Of a stretch of DNA of 64,000 bases, positions 40,515 to 52,700 are shown piece by piece. Where the stretch lies: the NCBI GenBank assembly GCA_027574665.1, contig CM050655.1:16363170-16427169 (forward strand). The letters run 5' to 3'. Within the stretch, counting starts at the first letter, position 1; each line of letters starts with the position of its first letter. The stretch comes from Rhynochetos jubatus. Lineage: Eukaryota; Chordata; Aves; Eurypygiformes; Rhynochetidae. A program made the position numbers and the translations under genes. The notes beneath the pieces are model-generated. The model made no database searches, was not told the DNA's origin, and saw only the letters and a program-made list of their open reading frames with translations.

Positions 40515-40860
40515 TCAAGGCATAATTTAGGTCGGAAGGGGCATTTAGAGGTCATCTAGTCCAATCCCCTGCTCAGACCAGGGTGACTTCAAAGTTACAT
40601 TAGGTTGCCTGGGGCTTTGTCCAGTTGCGCTCTGCGTATCACCCAGGATGGAGATTCCACAGCGTCTCTGGGCACCTCTTCCACTCAACCTTTCCCATTG
40701 TGAAGCCCTTCCTTACAAACATTTGGAAATGCCCTTGCTGCAACCTGTGAGGACTGCAGCAGTCCTGTGAGGACTGTCCTTTTGCTGTACACCTGACAAG
40801 AGTTTGGTTCCATCCTCTTCACAACCCTTGGTTCGTCCCAAAAGGAAACAAAAGGCATTA
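40515..40860 (-). mobile_element. CR1 LINE 3' fragment, old
   Basis: The left end (GGTCGGAAGGGGCATTTAG, then GAGGTCATCTAGTCCAATCC) is the reverse complement of a CR1 3' end. The body follows the CR1 order: GGATGGAGATTCCACAGC, then CCTTCCTTACAAAC, then GGTTCCATCCTCTTCACAACC. It is more diverged than the copies at 26870 and 59997. The right border is approximate. A 13-bp direct duplication (CCTGTGAGGACTG) occurs within it near 40745-40776. Confidence 0.8.
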
Positions 40861-43800
40861 GAAACTGTTTCAACAAAATGTGTAAGGAAAACAGCATGAA
40901 AAGAATATAATTCACAAGTGGACTATAGCGGCCTGGACTTGAAGGATTTCCATCCACAAGAGGTGTAAACAGGTGGCAATCCAGCAGCACCGTATCTTGC
41001 TGATTACAACTACCATGCTTTTAAGGACACAAATGTTTTTCCCTTTGCCTCATACATAACAAATTGCTGTCACTCCTCCTTTTTCCCCAACATCCCCATA
41101 AAAACTTCCCTTTTGCCATTCACCTCTTTCTTTCCTTTCCCTCCCAGGGGAAAGGGCAGATGTGTAACCATTGTGACTGGCAACAGTCACTTGGTTTTGG
41201 CTGCCAGAAGAGAGTCGGATCCATGTATCATTCAGGTAGTGAAGGAGAGACACTACTTCTTGGAAAAAGGCAAACAAGAAAGAGAATTTTTTTTAAAGAG
41301 CAACCTTTTGTGATTATTTAATCAAGTGTTGTTATTTGATTACGACATCTGATGCGGAGACAATTAAGTATCTACGCAGGCCCCAATTTGTATTTAATAA
41401 AGAGCAAGGGGCTCTAGCCTGGGAAGAACTCTAAAGTCAGAAAAAATAGGTGAAAAATATGCATTTTCCTCTGCATTAAACTGCCCACACAAAAGAACTA
41501 ATGACAACCCTTCACTCTTCCAATTTAGTTCTCCAGTCCTGCATGCCTTCCTGTGTTTACATCAAACCAAAAAGAAAACTTTGAGGAATCTGAGTAACAA
41601 AACCACCACACATAAAAACAGTGAATCCACATAATTACTCTTCTTTGCAGAAAAAAAAAGATGACAGAAGTACCAAAACAACCAATAACTAATCAGACAG
41701 CCTACTTTTTTTTAAATTACCCAAATGTGTATCAACTCAACAAGTTTAAAAAAAAGGGGAAGGGAAGAGAAACTCCTTGGTTTGTACAAAACAGCAAGCT
41801 GTACTTCCCAAAAAACATCACAGCATCTCTTGAAATATTAAGGGACGAGCTTGGAAGAAGGTGTTTGTGCGTATGTCACAAAACATAGTACGTTTGACTT
41901 ATTCTTTCCCACTTTACTGACAGCATCAGTCAGCCTTCCCACCCTTTTCCCAGTATACCTGGGGAAGCCTCTGAAAACGCACATTTGCAGTGGAAAGCCT
42001 TAAATGGCAGAATAACTTAACTGGCTCTGTCCTGACTTTTGCAAGTTATCTACATCATAGTGGTATCAAAATCAGTACAGTTCACTAAAGAGCTGTTCAA
42101 CCAACTATTCTATCAGTTGCATAAGAAAGCTTTGTGACATCTGTATCGTGCAGTACAAATCCATCTTTGTGCTAGGAGTCTACTGTGCGCGCACACATAC
42201 GCTTACCCACACAAGAAACTCTGGAAATCCACAACTGCATGCGACTTCTGGTTCGGGAAGGACAGCACCGTCTTGCAAGAAGAGTTTGCTGCCAACTGCC
42301 CAAAAAGCTGAACACGTTACTACAACCGAGATACACCCATGATAGCAATAACATGACTGTGAATACCGCTGTCCACAAAAAAAAAATTCTTCCCTCTATG
42401 CTCAATTTCTTGAATTCTCCATGTAATTTTTATATTGTCAGAAATTCTATTGACACTTTTATGTAACAGAATTTATTGCCCACTACAGGAGGATGTTTCC
42501 TTCCCAAAATACACCTGGCAGTAGCCACACCTACAGAGGACAGGACACAGAAACCCTACATGCAAAACAACATTAAGAAAAGGTTGCTAAGTACTTATTT
42601 ACTGCCTAACACTGAGAAAAGGTAACTGTTGAATATGTCAGAATTTCTCTGACTTAAATACAGCTTTAAAAATTAGTGACCACTGAGATGGTTTTTTTCT
42701 TTCAAAGAACTCACACACACTCCCATCTAATAATGAATTGTATTATAATGAAAACTAACATCTTCACTGCAAATAACTACTGTGCCAGAAAAGCACAATA
42801 TTCTCTTAGTCTTTTTTTGAGATTTTGATCACCTTTGGTAGCCTTCACTCAACTTACGTCTTTACCAGGGCATATAACAAGATAGCAAGTTTTTGTAGAA
42901 AATCAAACTTCTTTTAAAAAGACATTAAGTTTAGAGTTTCTTCACCACTGAAAGCAACTAATCACAAAACTCATCACTATACTACAGAGCTGTCAAATAT
43001 TTCAAGCAATAATATTTGTTTAAAGAAGATGACAATGATCTCACTGTTTACAATTCCTTCAACAGCTGCCCAAGACACCTCTTCTGTATTCACATTCATT
43101 TAAGGCTATGACATTTGTTCTACATCTTATTTGACTCTCTCTATAATACGCAGGCACAGTCTGAACAGCTACTGTAAAATAAACACTTCGTTCTTAGTTT
43201 CTGTATGCTCAGTCTATCTCAGCTCAAATAAGAAAACATTACTGTTCTCATCACATTTAGTATTAGCTTTCCTATGTTAAAAATGTTAAAAAAAAAAGAA
43301 ACCCACACCAAAAAAAACCCCTTTCCCCTCTCCCCAGATCTGATTTCTGGCCTTAGAATACTTCTACAGCTTTACAACAGCAAGCTATCCTATGTCAAAA
43401 GTTGATTGCAGCTACTCCAAAAATTAGCACTTTCTCTCACTTTTCCACACAAAAGATTTCAACACACTTTTTTCACCCCAAACCCCAGTAAAACCAAATT
43501 ATACCCCTTCTGAAAAATAGGCTAAGTGACAGTGTTTTGGGTAGGGAAGGAAAGAAGAGACAAAAACACAGATTTGAGAAATACACTGCCAATTAAGCTC
43601 TCCATAAAAACATGAACTAATGACTTCAGGTTTTAAAGTGGTATTTTACAAGATTTAATGTTATTGTTTTACTTTATGAAATAGAACAAACTCAGAGGAA
43701 CTGTTCTTCAAATCATGCATTAAATGAAAAAAACAAACTCTTATTTTTCCCCAGAGGTGTAAAGCAGAAGAAGCCTTGTTGATGACATGTCAAATCTGAA

Positions 43801-44836
43801 TACACACGCAGAATTTGAATTATCTTCATGATAAAAAGAAAAAATGTCCATTTAATCCCTCCCCTAGCAAAACTCTCTTCTGATTACAATTTTCATAGGT
43901 ACAGAGTCATTAGCCAGAAGTATAAGACAAGAACAATCCACAGATGGTTTAGTGCCTCCTTTGCTCTGCTACCTCCTGCATGTAAGAACCAGTCTTTCAG
44001 AGCTGACAGTAGCTCAGAATAACATATATGAGTGTTAAGTAAGTTAAAACCAGTAGTTGCTCCCCTTTAAGAGAAGAAGGCACCAGGACACTACTTCTGT
44101 GGCTTACTCCTCACAAGCACACTCTAAGTTTACCCTCAATAAAATAAAAGGAAAACTCTAAGAGCCCAACCCTACCACCAAAAAACTGTTTCTTCTTAAA
44201 CAGGCAATTACACTCCATTCCGTGCCAATCTGAAAGACACACTGCTGAACCTCACCGGGCGCTCTCATGAGGACTAAATGAAAAAGGATACTGTAATAAC
44301 TAAGGGGAATACTACAGAACTGTAAATCAATTCCTATATTAAAATAATTGGAATTTATTTATAAATTCTAAGTGCACTTAGTTTCAGCACTTAACTACAC
44401 AGCTGCCCAAAAATAAAATCATAGAACAAAACCACATAAACCGGGAAAAGAGTATTACAAACCATTTCTGGTAATAACCATAGATCTACAAATAAAAAGA
44501 AGGAAGAGAAGCACACACTTACTTGTATTTTGGTTAAACACAATTCATTTTTGATCCCATTCTTCACTTCTTCAAGTAACTATTTTCCATTTTGAGCAGA
44601 GAACAAACCATAAGCGTCTCACTGAGCATCCTTTATGTTAACATGAGAAATTTCCAGACTCACGTGGTTATTTGTGTTCCAAGGAAAGGAGACAAACATT
44701 GCCTATACAAGTGTCACCCACTTGATAACTAAGTGTACCTGACATATATGTATGTTTCCACTTTGAAAAGAGCCATTAAATATTCCAATTTTGGAGCTGA
44801 TGTTTTGCACTTGAAAATCTATATATTGTCACATAC
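40861..44836. other. intronic stretch next to exon 2, unique sequence
   Basis: AT-rich DNA with one CpG-retaining stretch (41320-41420) that may be a conserved element, and a perfect TGTGCGCGCACA palindrome at 42184-42195. No transposon or exon is recognised. Confidence 0.5.
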
Positions 44837-44937
44837 CTTAACAAGTTGAAGCTAAGGTCTAGCCTTTTTGCCATATGTCCGTATTTTCTTCCTAGGAACT
44901 CTGGAATTTCTTCAGAGTCTTGACTAATGTAGGACAC
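44837..44937 (-). CDS. LRMDA: LRMDA exon 2
   Basis: This 101-bp internal exon carries 33 codons plus two bases and leaves the frame in phase 2. The acceptor is a pyrimidine-rich tract ending in CTCAG just above 44937. The donor is AAG then GTATGT at 44831-44836. It encodes residues 11-43 of the joined protein, starting [10 protein letters not shown] and ending LDLSFNLL, which fits the leucine-rich repeat pattern LxLxxNxL at residues 36-43. Residue 44 (R) is split across the next junction. This matches my memory of the segment of LRMDA before its repeat domain, with a few substitutions. Exon 3, which would continue the repeats, is not seen in the window and should lie beyond its left edge. An in-frame Met at residue 32 could serve transcripts lacking exon 1. 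Confidence 0.88.
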
Positions 44938-47900
44938 CTGAGAATTGTAAGCAAAAAGGAAACATTTTGTAAGTGGATTATTTAATTTCCTGTCCAGATT
45001 CTGTCTCACTGAACCAATGATAATGCACAATATAGTAAATATCCATTAGAGCTTTAAGCTACATCAGTTTTACTGCAATAAAATCTATCACAATCTCATT
45101 TCCCTATTGATACAATCAGCTTAATATTTATTACATCTATAGCCTTATGCACAATGTGTTGTCTCCTTTCAGATAAAAATAATTTGAACAAATACATCAC
45201 ATTTCTTCTATTCTACTGTTAATACTTGGATCTAACATTACTTTGTATTATCATTCTGACGCACTCCAGAAGAAATTGTTATAAAAGACCAAAAGCCATT
45301 GAAAGGACTTTCTAGTTGGCCTCTAGACAACACACTAAAAGATCACTTTGGAAAGTCTGGTCCAGAAATACCTAAGCAGTGTACTGTCAATCCATTCTCA
45401 AAATCATTCCTTGAGACGATTATTATTCCCAGTGATATGCTAGGAAGAGAGCAAGAGGGCTCCCCACGAGCTAAAAAACCAAGCATGCAGCTTTTTTCAG
45501 ACAGTCGTGTAAATCAAAGATTTCTGGCTTCAACACCTTTGTTCAGATCACACTTCTTATACACAAAATAATTGTGAATGTCTTTCCTCTTTTTCATAAC
45601 AGCACATCTAACCCACCCTTAACAAACACAGGAAGAATCAGTGGCAGCAAAAATACAGTCCACTCAGATATTTTTCTAATTATTATTTTTTTAGCCAAGA
45701 TGAAGTGAGTGATAATTTTTCCAGAAAAAACACAAACAACAAACCAGCTAAACTTTTTCTATTCTCTCTGCTGTATTGTCTTAGAAGTCTTGGGTTCAAT
45801 ATCTTCAAAGAATCCCCACAAAGCCTGCCAAGCCTATTGTCATGAATTATATACCTCTATAGTGACTCATCCTCCCGGTGTTCAAAATTTCAGTACAAAT
45901 ACTGACATTTCAGACTTTGTGCTAAACAAATTTTAGTTGCCCTTAAATGGCAACTTGCTAGTTAAGTAGATTTCAACGCTGTGTTAGGCCACCATCTGTA
46001 AGATATTGCTATTCTCTAAATTTTTAATATAAAGCCAATTTCAAGACCGTATCACATTGGTCTAAAAGATGTTAAAAACATGCAAAAACATCAGTCAAAC
46101 TTTGTTTTGATAGGATTTCACTTTCTGTTAAAATAGAGACTCGTCTGCAGAACAGATTGACGGTATGTACTTTCGCGAGTCATCCCAGACTCTTACACTC
46201 TAAAAATGATTGCAATCTGATAATACTATATTGCATCCCATTTAATTCATTTTGTTCAATAACCTCAACAGATAAAGCTGACAACGGTGAAATAATTTTT
46301 ACGAGCAGAAAACAAGTAGCTTGAAGCTCAGTTTAACAACTTCTTCCCCTTGTTAAACCATACCTGTTCTTGCAATAAATTTTGCTACCAGACATACGCA
46401 TGACTTTATATTTGCTAAAGGACCAAGAGGAAAGGAACTGTTTTGGGTAGTTGGCATCCTAATGGTTTGGACATAACAGAAAACGTTTTGCAGAGTTTAC
46501 TGAATTAAATATGGGGGGTTTACCCTTCCGGTTTTCATCCAAGACAACTACAACACACCTTACAACATACATGGAGATATGCATACAAGAATTGCTTCCT
46601 TCCTCACTGAACAGTAGGTTTCCTTAGTGCTTGCAAACTCTTGGAAAGATCAAAGCAATAATACTTTTCATTAAACATTCAGTTCAATGTAACACGTTGA
46701 AATAGAAATGACTAAAATAAAATATGGTGCCTATTAACACTAGGAGTGCAAGACCATCTTGAGCAACTACACGGAGCAAGAACACAGACCACCACTTTGC
46801 TTTTCACCCAGGGTGGAGGGGTGTAGAAGGAGCAAGAGACTCTGATCTGCATTCCCACTGCTTCAGGAACTTACTGGGCCATAAAAGCTCTAGCTCCACA
46901 GAAACAGGAGTTGAAGACAAAAAGTTCATGCAAGTTTCTTTCAGAGCACACAGAAGCCAAAACACATAAAATGCCGCAAAGCTCCAGCCTTTGAACTGTT
47001 ATAATATACAAACATATTTGCACAACTGCTACAAACAGATTATGCACAGGCATATTTGCAGATAAAATACGACTGTCATGACCTTTTAATGCTGAGGCCT
47101 TGTAAAAGGAATTTCACTTCCACAAAATCCATTTCAGCACACTCACAGTACAAGCTCCTTTTTCAATTTAAAACAAATAGATTTATTTTTCCACAAAATA
47201 CATAAAGGGCGTTCATCTTTAGACCTCTATACCCCACATAGATGAACTTCCTTTTAAGGAACCCAAGAACTCTCTTTACTATAAGAAGAGCAGCGTCTGC
47301 CAGTGATGCAATACACAATAAGCCTTTTTGAACCAGTTTTCAATAGTTATTTCCCCACTCCTCTACTCTTTAATCCTTGAACAATGCTGACACAAAACAA
47401 GACTTCAGTAGTCTGGACAACAGAAGAACAACATTTCTTCATTTTCATTCTTTCAGTTCAAAATCATTTACCCAGAAAACAATAAAATGTACATAAATCA
47501 GTATTCTTCATTTTGCATCCATCTCAAACACCCTCAAAATGAGTATGAGCTTTCAAGTACATAGCCAGAGATGTCATCACTGAAAGTCTTTTCCCAAGAC
47601 TCCTCAGCTCTTTGGGTCCAAAGTACATCAGTAACAGGAGATTTCACTATACCAGTCACAGAACATCACGTGGGATGAAAAACTGGATGTAGATGTCTCC
47701 ATTGCCTAATTCTCCAACTTAAATCCAATACAGGTTGGTCATAATCAAGCATTCTTATTACTGGTGCCCTGCTCGATATCCCACTGAAATGTTCAGAGAG
47801 TTTCCCCACAGAGCCCAGCATCAGACAGGCTATGGACATCTCTGGCATTCTTGCAGACTCTTCAGCACACTGTATGTAATTCAGGAAAAAAAAAATGTTT

Positions 47901-49268
47901 TTACATACTATTTAAAACACAAGTTAAGCAGTCAATTGCAGACACACCTCCTTTCTGCTTTAGTTTCAGAGAATATTACCATTTCATCTCTGCAATTATT
48001 TTACAATGATGTTGTAGTCCTAGTAACTCATAAAGAGTTAATTTATTAAAGAATGTCACCAAATAGGTCATACATGAACTCTAGGCATTGGATATTCCCT
48101 TCCATTGAAGGGAATTACCTTTGGAGAATATTTCCAGGCAGCTGAGCATTGTATTTTACTCTATACTGTTAGAAGATTGTATGTTAGGCACATCACCAAA
48201 TTAATATGCTTTACTTGAAGGGGCTCAAGGCATGCTCAAGCCAAGGCAGCAGGTTACTCAGTGCCATAGTGCACCACAGAGACCGCAGGAATGGTTTCCT
48301 GCAGCAGCTGCAAAATCAGCCACTTGCCACCATATCACACACATTTACACGAATTCCACACAGAAACAGCAACCAGATTAAAGAAGCAATTAGATGGACA
48401 GCATCCTGATTTAACGGCAAACCGTTTTCAAAAAGAAGGCAAGCTTTATTTATTCTTCTTTGGGGGGGGGGGGGGGGGGGGGGGGGGAATATAATTTGCT
48501 AGTTTTAGACAGGCTCAGTAGTAACGACATCAATTTTTAGCCAGAAAGTTTTTCGGTAACCAAAGCACTGGGTAAAGGCCAGCAGGATTTGTTTTACTTC
48601 CCAACTTCCCTCTTTAACCAAAGCGGAACATACACAGTATTTACTGTCAGCAGTAACAACACTTTGCATATTTCAGTCCTTTTCCTTCACTTTATTCCCG
48701 CAGCCTACTCCAACCTGAGCGCGGCAGGGTCCAGGAGCAGGCGGTTGGAGTTGGCTCAGGCGCACGACACGCTCCCGGGCGCACCGGGCTCCGCCGCCAG
48801 CTCCAGGTCTGGCACGGGATGAACCGCACTGCTCCCTCGGCCAAGCCTCGGGAACACGCCTGTTGCATGGCAGCAGCAAAAGGAGCAGAGCAATAATCCC
48901 CCGTCACCGGTTCTCCCGGTGCTCCGTTACCCTCCCGCATCGCCTCCCCCCGGGCCGCCCGGCGCTTCCAGGGGCAGGGACGGCTCCTCGGCGCTTTCCC
49001 TCCAGCGGCCTCGGAGCAGCGTTCCGCGGAGCGGTGCCTACCTGCGGCTGGAAACTAACACGCCCCAGCCCCGTACAAGCCCGCCGCCTCCCACCCCGCG
49101 GGAACCTCCCCCGCCCAGGCCCAGCCCCGGCCGAGCGGCGGGGAGCCGGCGTGGAGTTCGGGCAGCCGCCACCAGCGCCGGAGGCGGGGACGCGCCGGCC
49201 GGGGCGGGCTGCCCTCGGCAGGTGGGGCCGCCTGCGCCGCCCGGGCCTTGCGATCCGCAGACACTTAC
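44938..49268 (-). other. LRMDA: LRMDA intron 1 (4331 bp)
   Basis: The intron has consensus GT-AG ends (GTAAGT and CTCAG) and separates two phase-0 boundaries. Its first 570 bases or so are the downstream part of the CpG island. It contains a 26-base G run at 48462-48487. The rest is AT-rich unique sequence with no CR1 or LTR copy that I can see. A short stretch near 46140-46195 keeps several CpG dinucleotides in an otherwise CpG-poor background. No other exon or RNA gene is supported. Confidence 0.8.
48462..48487 (+). repeat. 26-base G homopolymer
   Basis: An unbroken run of 26 G residues at the left shoulder of the CpG island, about 0.8 kb inside intron 1. The sense strand of the gene therefore carries C26. 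Assembly length of such runs is unreliable. Confidence 0.95.
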
Positions 49269-49760
49269 TTGGGCTCCGCTCACCACAACTCCTGCCATGG
49301 CTGTTGGGGCTTCCGCGGGCTCGGGGCTGGGCTGGTCCGGGCCGTGCCAGGCCGCGCCGCTCCCCCGAGGCCGTCAGTCAGCTGACGCGGGCGGAAGCGC
49401 GGCCGGGCCGCGGGTGGGGCGGGGGCAGCGCGGGGTTCCCGCCGCCACCTGCGCCTGAGCTGAACGCGCCAGCTCCGGTACTGGCGAGCTGCGAGGCGTC
49501 CGGTTGCAGCTGAGGCTTCCCGGCTGGTCACCCCCAGGCCCTGCCGCGGGGTTCCCGGCAGGACGCCCCAACGCGGGGCGACGGGCGACAGCGCGGAGCT
49601 GGTGTGGGGCTCGTCTCCAGACCCCAGCCTTCCCTGTGCGGCGGCTGCTCCAGGCCCCGCTGCTGTGCCTGGCCTGGAGCACAGGTCCGACCGCCGCGGG
49701 CCGGGCTGCCGCCCTGCAGCACCAGGCTGGGACCACTGCTTGGGTGGGACAGGCCCTGGG
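48695..49760 (-). promoter_or_regulatory. LRMDA: CpG island promoter of LRMDA
   Basis: About 1.1 kb of GC-rich, CpG-dense sequence stands out sharply from AT-rich flanks and surrounds exon 1. Upstream of the start codon, going rightward, it has a perfect 10-bp palindrome GTCAGCTGAC (49377-49386). It also has a CGGAAG core, an ETS-type site, near 49391, and a GGGGCGGGGG box, an SP1-type site, at 49416-49425. No TATA box was noticed, so dispersed initiation is likely. The transcription start is probably some tens to about 200 bases above 49298, which is inference. CpG islands often fire in both directions, so a divergent plus-strand transcript is possible. Open frames here in several frames reflect GC content, not genes. 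Confidence 0.85.
49269..49298 (-). CDS. LRMDA: LRMDA exon 1, coding part (start codon to donor)
   Basis: This exon encodes ten residues, MAGVVVSGAQ, and ends in phase 0 at a consensus donor (CAA then GTAAGT, donor at 49263-49268). The start has G at -3 and G at +4. An in-frame TGA at 49374-49376, 75 nt upstream with no intervening ATG, fixes this ATG as the first possible start. It sits inside a CpG island, as expected for exon 1. Joined to 44837-44937 it reads on without a break into a sequence I recognise as the N-terminus of LRMDA (C10orf11). LRMDA is a small leucine-rich-repeat protein of melanocyte differentiation, and its loss causes oculocutaneous albinism type 7 in humans. The 5' UTR and transcription start are not fixed by the sequence. 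The exon structure is seen directly; the gene name is from memory of the family. Confidence 0.85.
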
Positions 49761-52700
49761 AAGAAATGAGGGACATAGGTGGTAGGTGTGACGGAGGAAT
49801 TAGAGCTGGGATTTCATTCCCCATAAGGAGCTAGGTTACACGGAGGGTCATCGGGACTGGGCTTCCACCTGCTGAGCAGCCCAAGAATTCATGGCACAGA
49901 GCATAACTTGCCTTCGAGGAGATGTCTGTCACTGGTAGAGCAACACTTGCAGAAATAATCCCATGCTATCTACAAGGAGAGGTCCGTATCCCCACACCAA
50001 TGTTTTTTGTCTCTATAGGGTAATTTGTGTGGAAAACAGAAAGTCAGAAATACCTGTCAAACCAGGGCACAAGAACGTACTCATTCAAGTAATGGCACGA
50101 TGGTAGGTTATCACTGGTTAGGCAGAGTACAGACATCACGGGTTTTCTGTGTGAGTTTTACATGAGACTTTTGAAGTTACTTAGGTTTCCCAGGCTTGGA
50201 TCTTCAATCCTATTAGTAATCTACCTATCTCGGCAGCTGCCTAAGCACCCTTTAAAAGCTGGCTCTTCTTTCCCCTTTATTGCCAGCTCACTCTTGCTGA
50301 AAGCAGAGGCCCTTGCTGTGCAGGGAAATAAGTTTCAGAAGGCTACGTATTCTACACTGCAAACCACTTTCTACGGTTTATTCCGCAGCACAGCAGAAAC
50401 TAATACTGTACTTGCTGCTCTGCCTCTAAATAGCAGCAGCATACATTCTTGGTACAGCTGTGGCACTGCACCTTCGCTAGATCCATTCCTCCTTTTACAC
50501 TGACTGCTGGACAGGAAACAGAGCAAATAGCTGAAGAAAAAACCATTTTGTACTACTTTTTCCTCACTCTAATTAAACATACTGTGTTAGAAATAGGCAG
50601 ACATGTAGAAAAATCAAAACACATTCAATGAACACATTATTCCACTGCTTTCATGGATCTCATTTTCTTTGTATCATGTAAGACAGAGGAGAATCAAATT
50701 CTTCATCTACAGCAAATAAGCTGATCCTACACTGATGAATAAAAGTTTTGTTTCTCTAAGTAAGAGTTCTCCATCATGGCATACTTGCTAGTTCAGGTCA
50801 TCACTCAGCATGCTTCAAACAATCAGTGCCTCTATTTACTTATGAGATTATATAGCAAATAATGCATGCCAAGGAAAACAAGTACTATGTGAACTGTAAA
50901 TTTAAACAAAGCAATACAGTCTCCTCATTCTGTATCTACCGCTTTTTATCTCTCCTTTAGTTAGAAGCATGTGGTTCCCATGAGAATGAACATACAGCTC
51001 AAGCACAAAGCAGCCCACTGCTATAGTTAGCTGTATTTGTCTTAACAGAGCAAATTCAGTTCAATATACAGTCCTGTAAAATTGGAATAACTATACTGAA
51101 AACAATTTAGCACATCATTATCTATATTATTAGTATTAATTTTAGTAGAATGTTAGCTGTCACTTTAGAGATATCTACGAAGAAAAAATTCCTGCCTGAA
51201 TAGTTTACAAAATAGCATACACAAATAATAACAATTCTGGTTTTTCCATCTTCTTACATTGCCAATTGCATTAACCTGCCATTGATCCTCCTACTTACTA
51301 GACAAGACCTTGTCTAGTGGGAAAAGTTGCAGGTGCAGCTCCCTAAACTCAGTGACTTAAATTGACTTTATCATCTCTTCAATCAGTTGAGCTGAATTTT
51401 GTAAATTACAAAAACAGCTTAAGGAGGTGGCAAACTGTTTTAAGTGCATCTGGCTTATAATCTTTCTTTTGAAATAAGTTCAATGTTTTCTTGTACCAAC
51501 ATGGGCTAGATTATTATCTGCCATGGATAAAATAACAGATCCAAGTCCCGTGGTGTGTAACAAACAGGGAGTGCTACCGACCGCAGTGACAAAGCGGGCC
51601 TATTATACTGTACAGGAAGTGAAAAACAAAACTCTGTAACAGAAGAATGGAGAAGAGGGATGACTGTCTTGTTATGATGCTTCCCTCGACTTTGAAAACT
51701 TACATCTTGAAAGTCCTAATTCTGCTGCCAGTTTCCTACAGGATGATTGGCAAATTCCTCAAACTTTGTTTTTTCAGAGTCTCTGTTTCACTCCTTAATT
51801 TCTAAGCACCCATCACCTGCACATAATTCTCAAAAGGAATGAAAACTCGCAGCTGCAACTGTCTACCATTGAAGGAGTATTTTGTAACATCTAATCTTAA
51901 ATTGTAACGAAGTTATAACATTGTCTCAGATTTCAAACGCATGAGTCAATGTGCTCATTAGTTTGTGCCTCATGTTATTATGAAGCTAAAATACATTACA
52001 GTGCTATATAAATACAGGAGAGCTTTTTTAGGTTTTGAGCCTGCTAATCATCAGTGTCACTTTATAGCACAGATTCTAGATGACTGTGAGGCTGCCTCTG
52101 GTTTTAGAATGCTTTTCACCTTACAATATATATTTATTCTTCTGAGCATCCCAAAACACTACCTTCTCAAGCCCTGGCCCCACACAACCTGAATCATCAG
52201 AATGTTTGCTTTAGCTTTGACAGAGCTGCCTATATAAGTAAAGCTTTAGAGGACTAAGTTTGTACTTATAAAATATATTTTTGTTGGTGGCTGCCTAGAA
52301 GCTGGAAGTTTGGTAAGGATTCTTTGTACAGGTTGAAACAATTTATAGGATAGTGGGGCTCCGCTGACCTTTGAAATATCTTTTTTTACAGCTTATGTAG
52401 ACAGAAAATATAAAAATTGCTTGTTTATTTAAATTACCAGTTTCACTGCATAATTAGAAGCAGAAGGTAGCACTTCTGTATGGGTCATATGATTTCCTTA
52501 GATTCTTAAAAAAAATTTCCCAAACTGCTTGATATATGAGTTACATACAGAAAAAAACAACTCTTTTTTTTAAAATAGAAATAAATTAAGTGGGTTTTTG
52601 TGTATAGCTACAATAAATGTGTTACTAATATGCTCAGTATAATTTTTTTATATATATACACATATATCAATTACAAATTGAGCAGACCCATTCCTTGCGT

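Larger units (their letters stand above)
1..44836 (-). other. LRMDA: LRMDA intron 2, 5' part (continues past the left edge)
   Basis: Everything left of the exon 2 donor is inferred to be intron, because no further leucine-rich-repeat exon could be found by eye on the minus strand. At least 44.8 kb of intron is consistent with the very large LRMDA locus known in mammals. Its contents are listed separately: LTR fragments, CR1 copies, microsatellites, MIR-like relics and candidate regulatory stretches. Short open frames occur in all six frames, but none shows recognised protein similarity or paired splice sites. A short exon 3 hidden here cannot be excluded by eye. Confidence 0.7.

Noticed and set aside
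40750..40766. The 17-base palindrome AGGACTGCAGCAGTCCT and an overlapping direct duplication.
   Set aside because: It arose by a small local duplication inside an old CR1 copy.
42184..42195. The perfect palindrome TGTGCGCGCACA.
   Set aside because: At twelve bases it is only mildly unusual, and nothing around it suggests function.
48863..49785. Several long open frames on both strands in the CpG island.
   Set aside because: Low stop-codon density in GC-rich DNA explains them. They are rich in Pro, Ala, Arg and Gly and overlap each other. Only the ten-codon LRMDA exon has splice and frame support.
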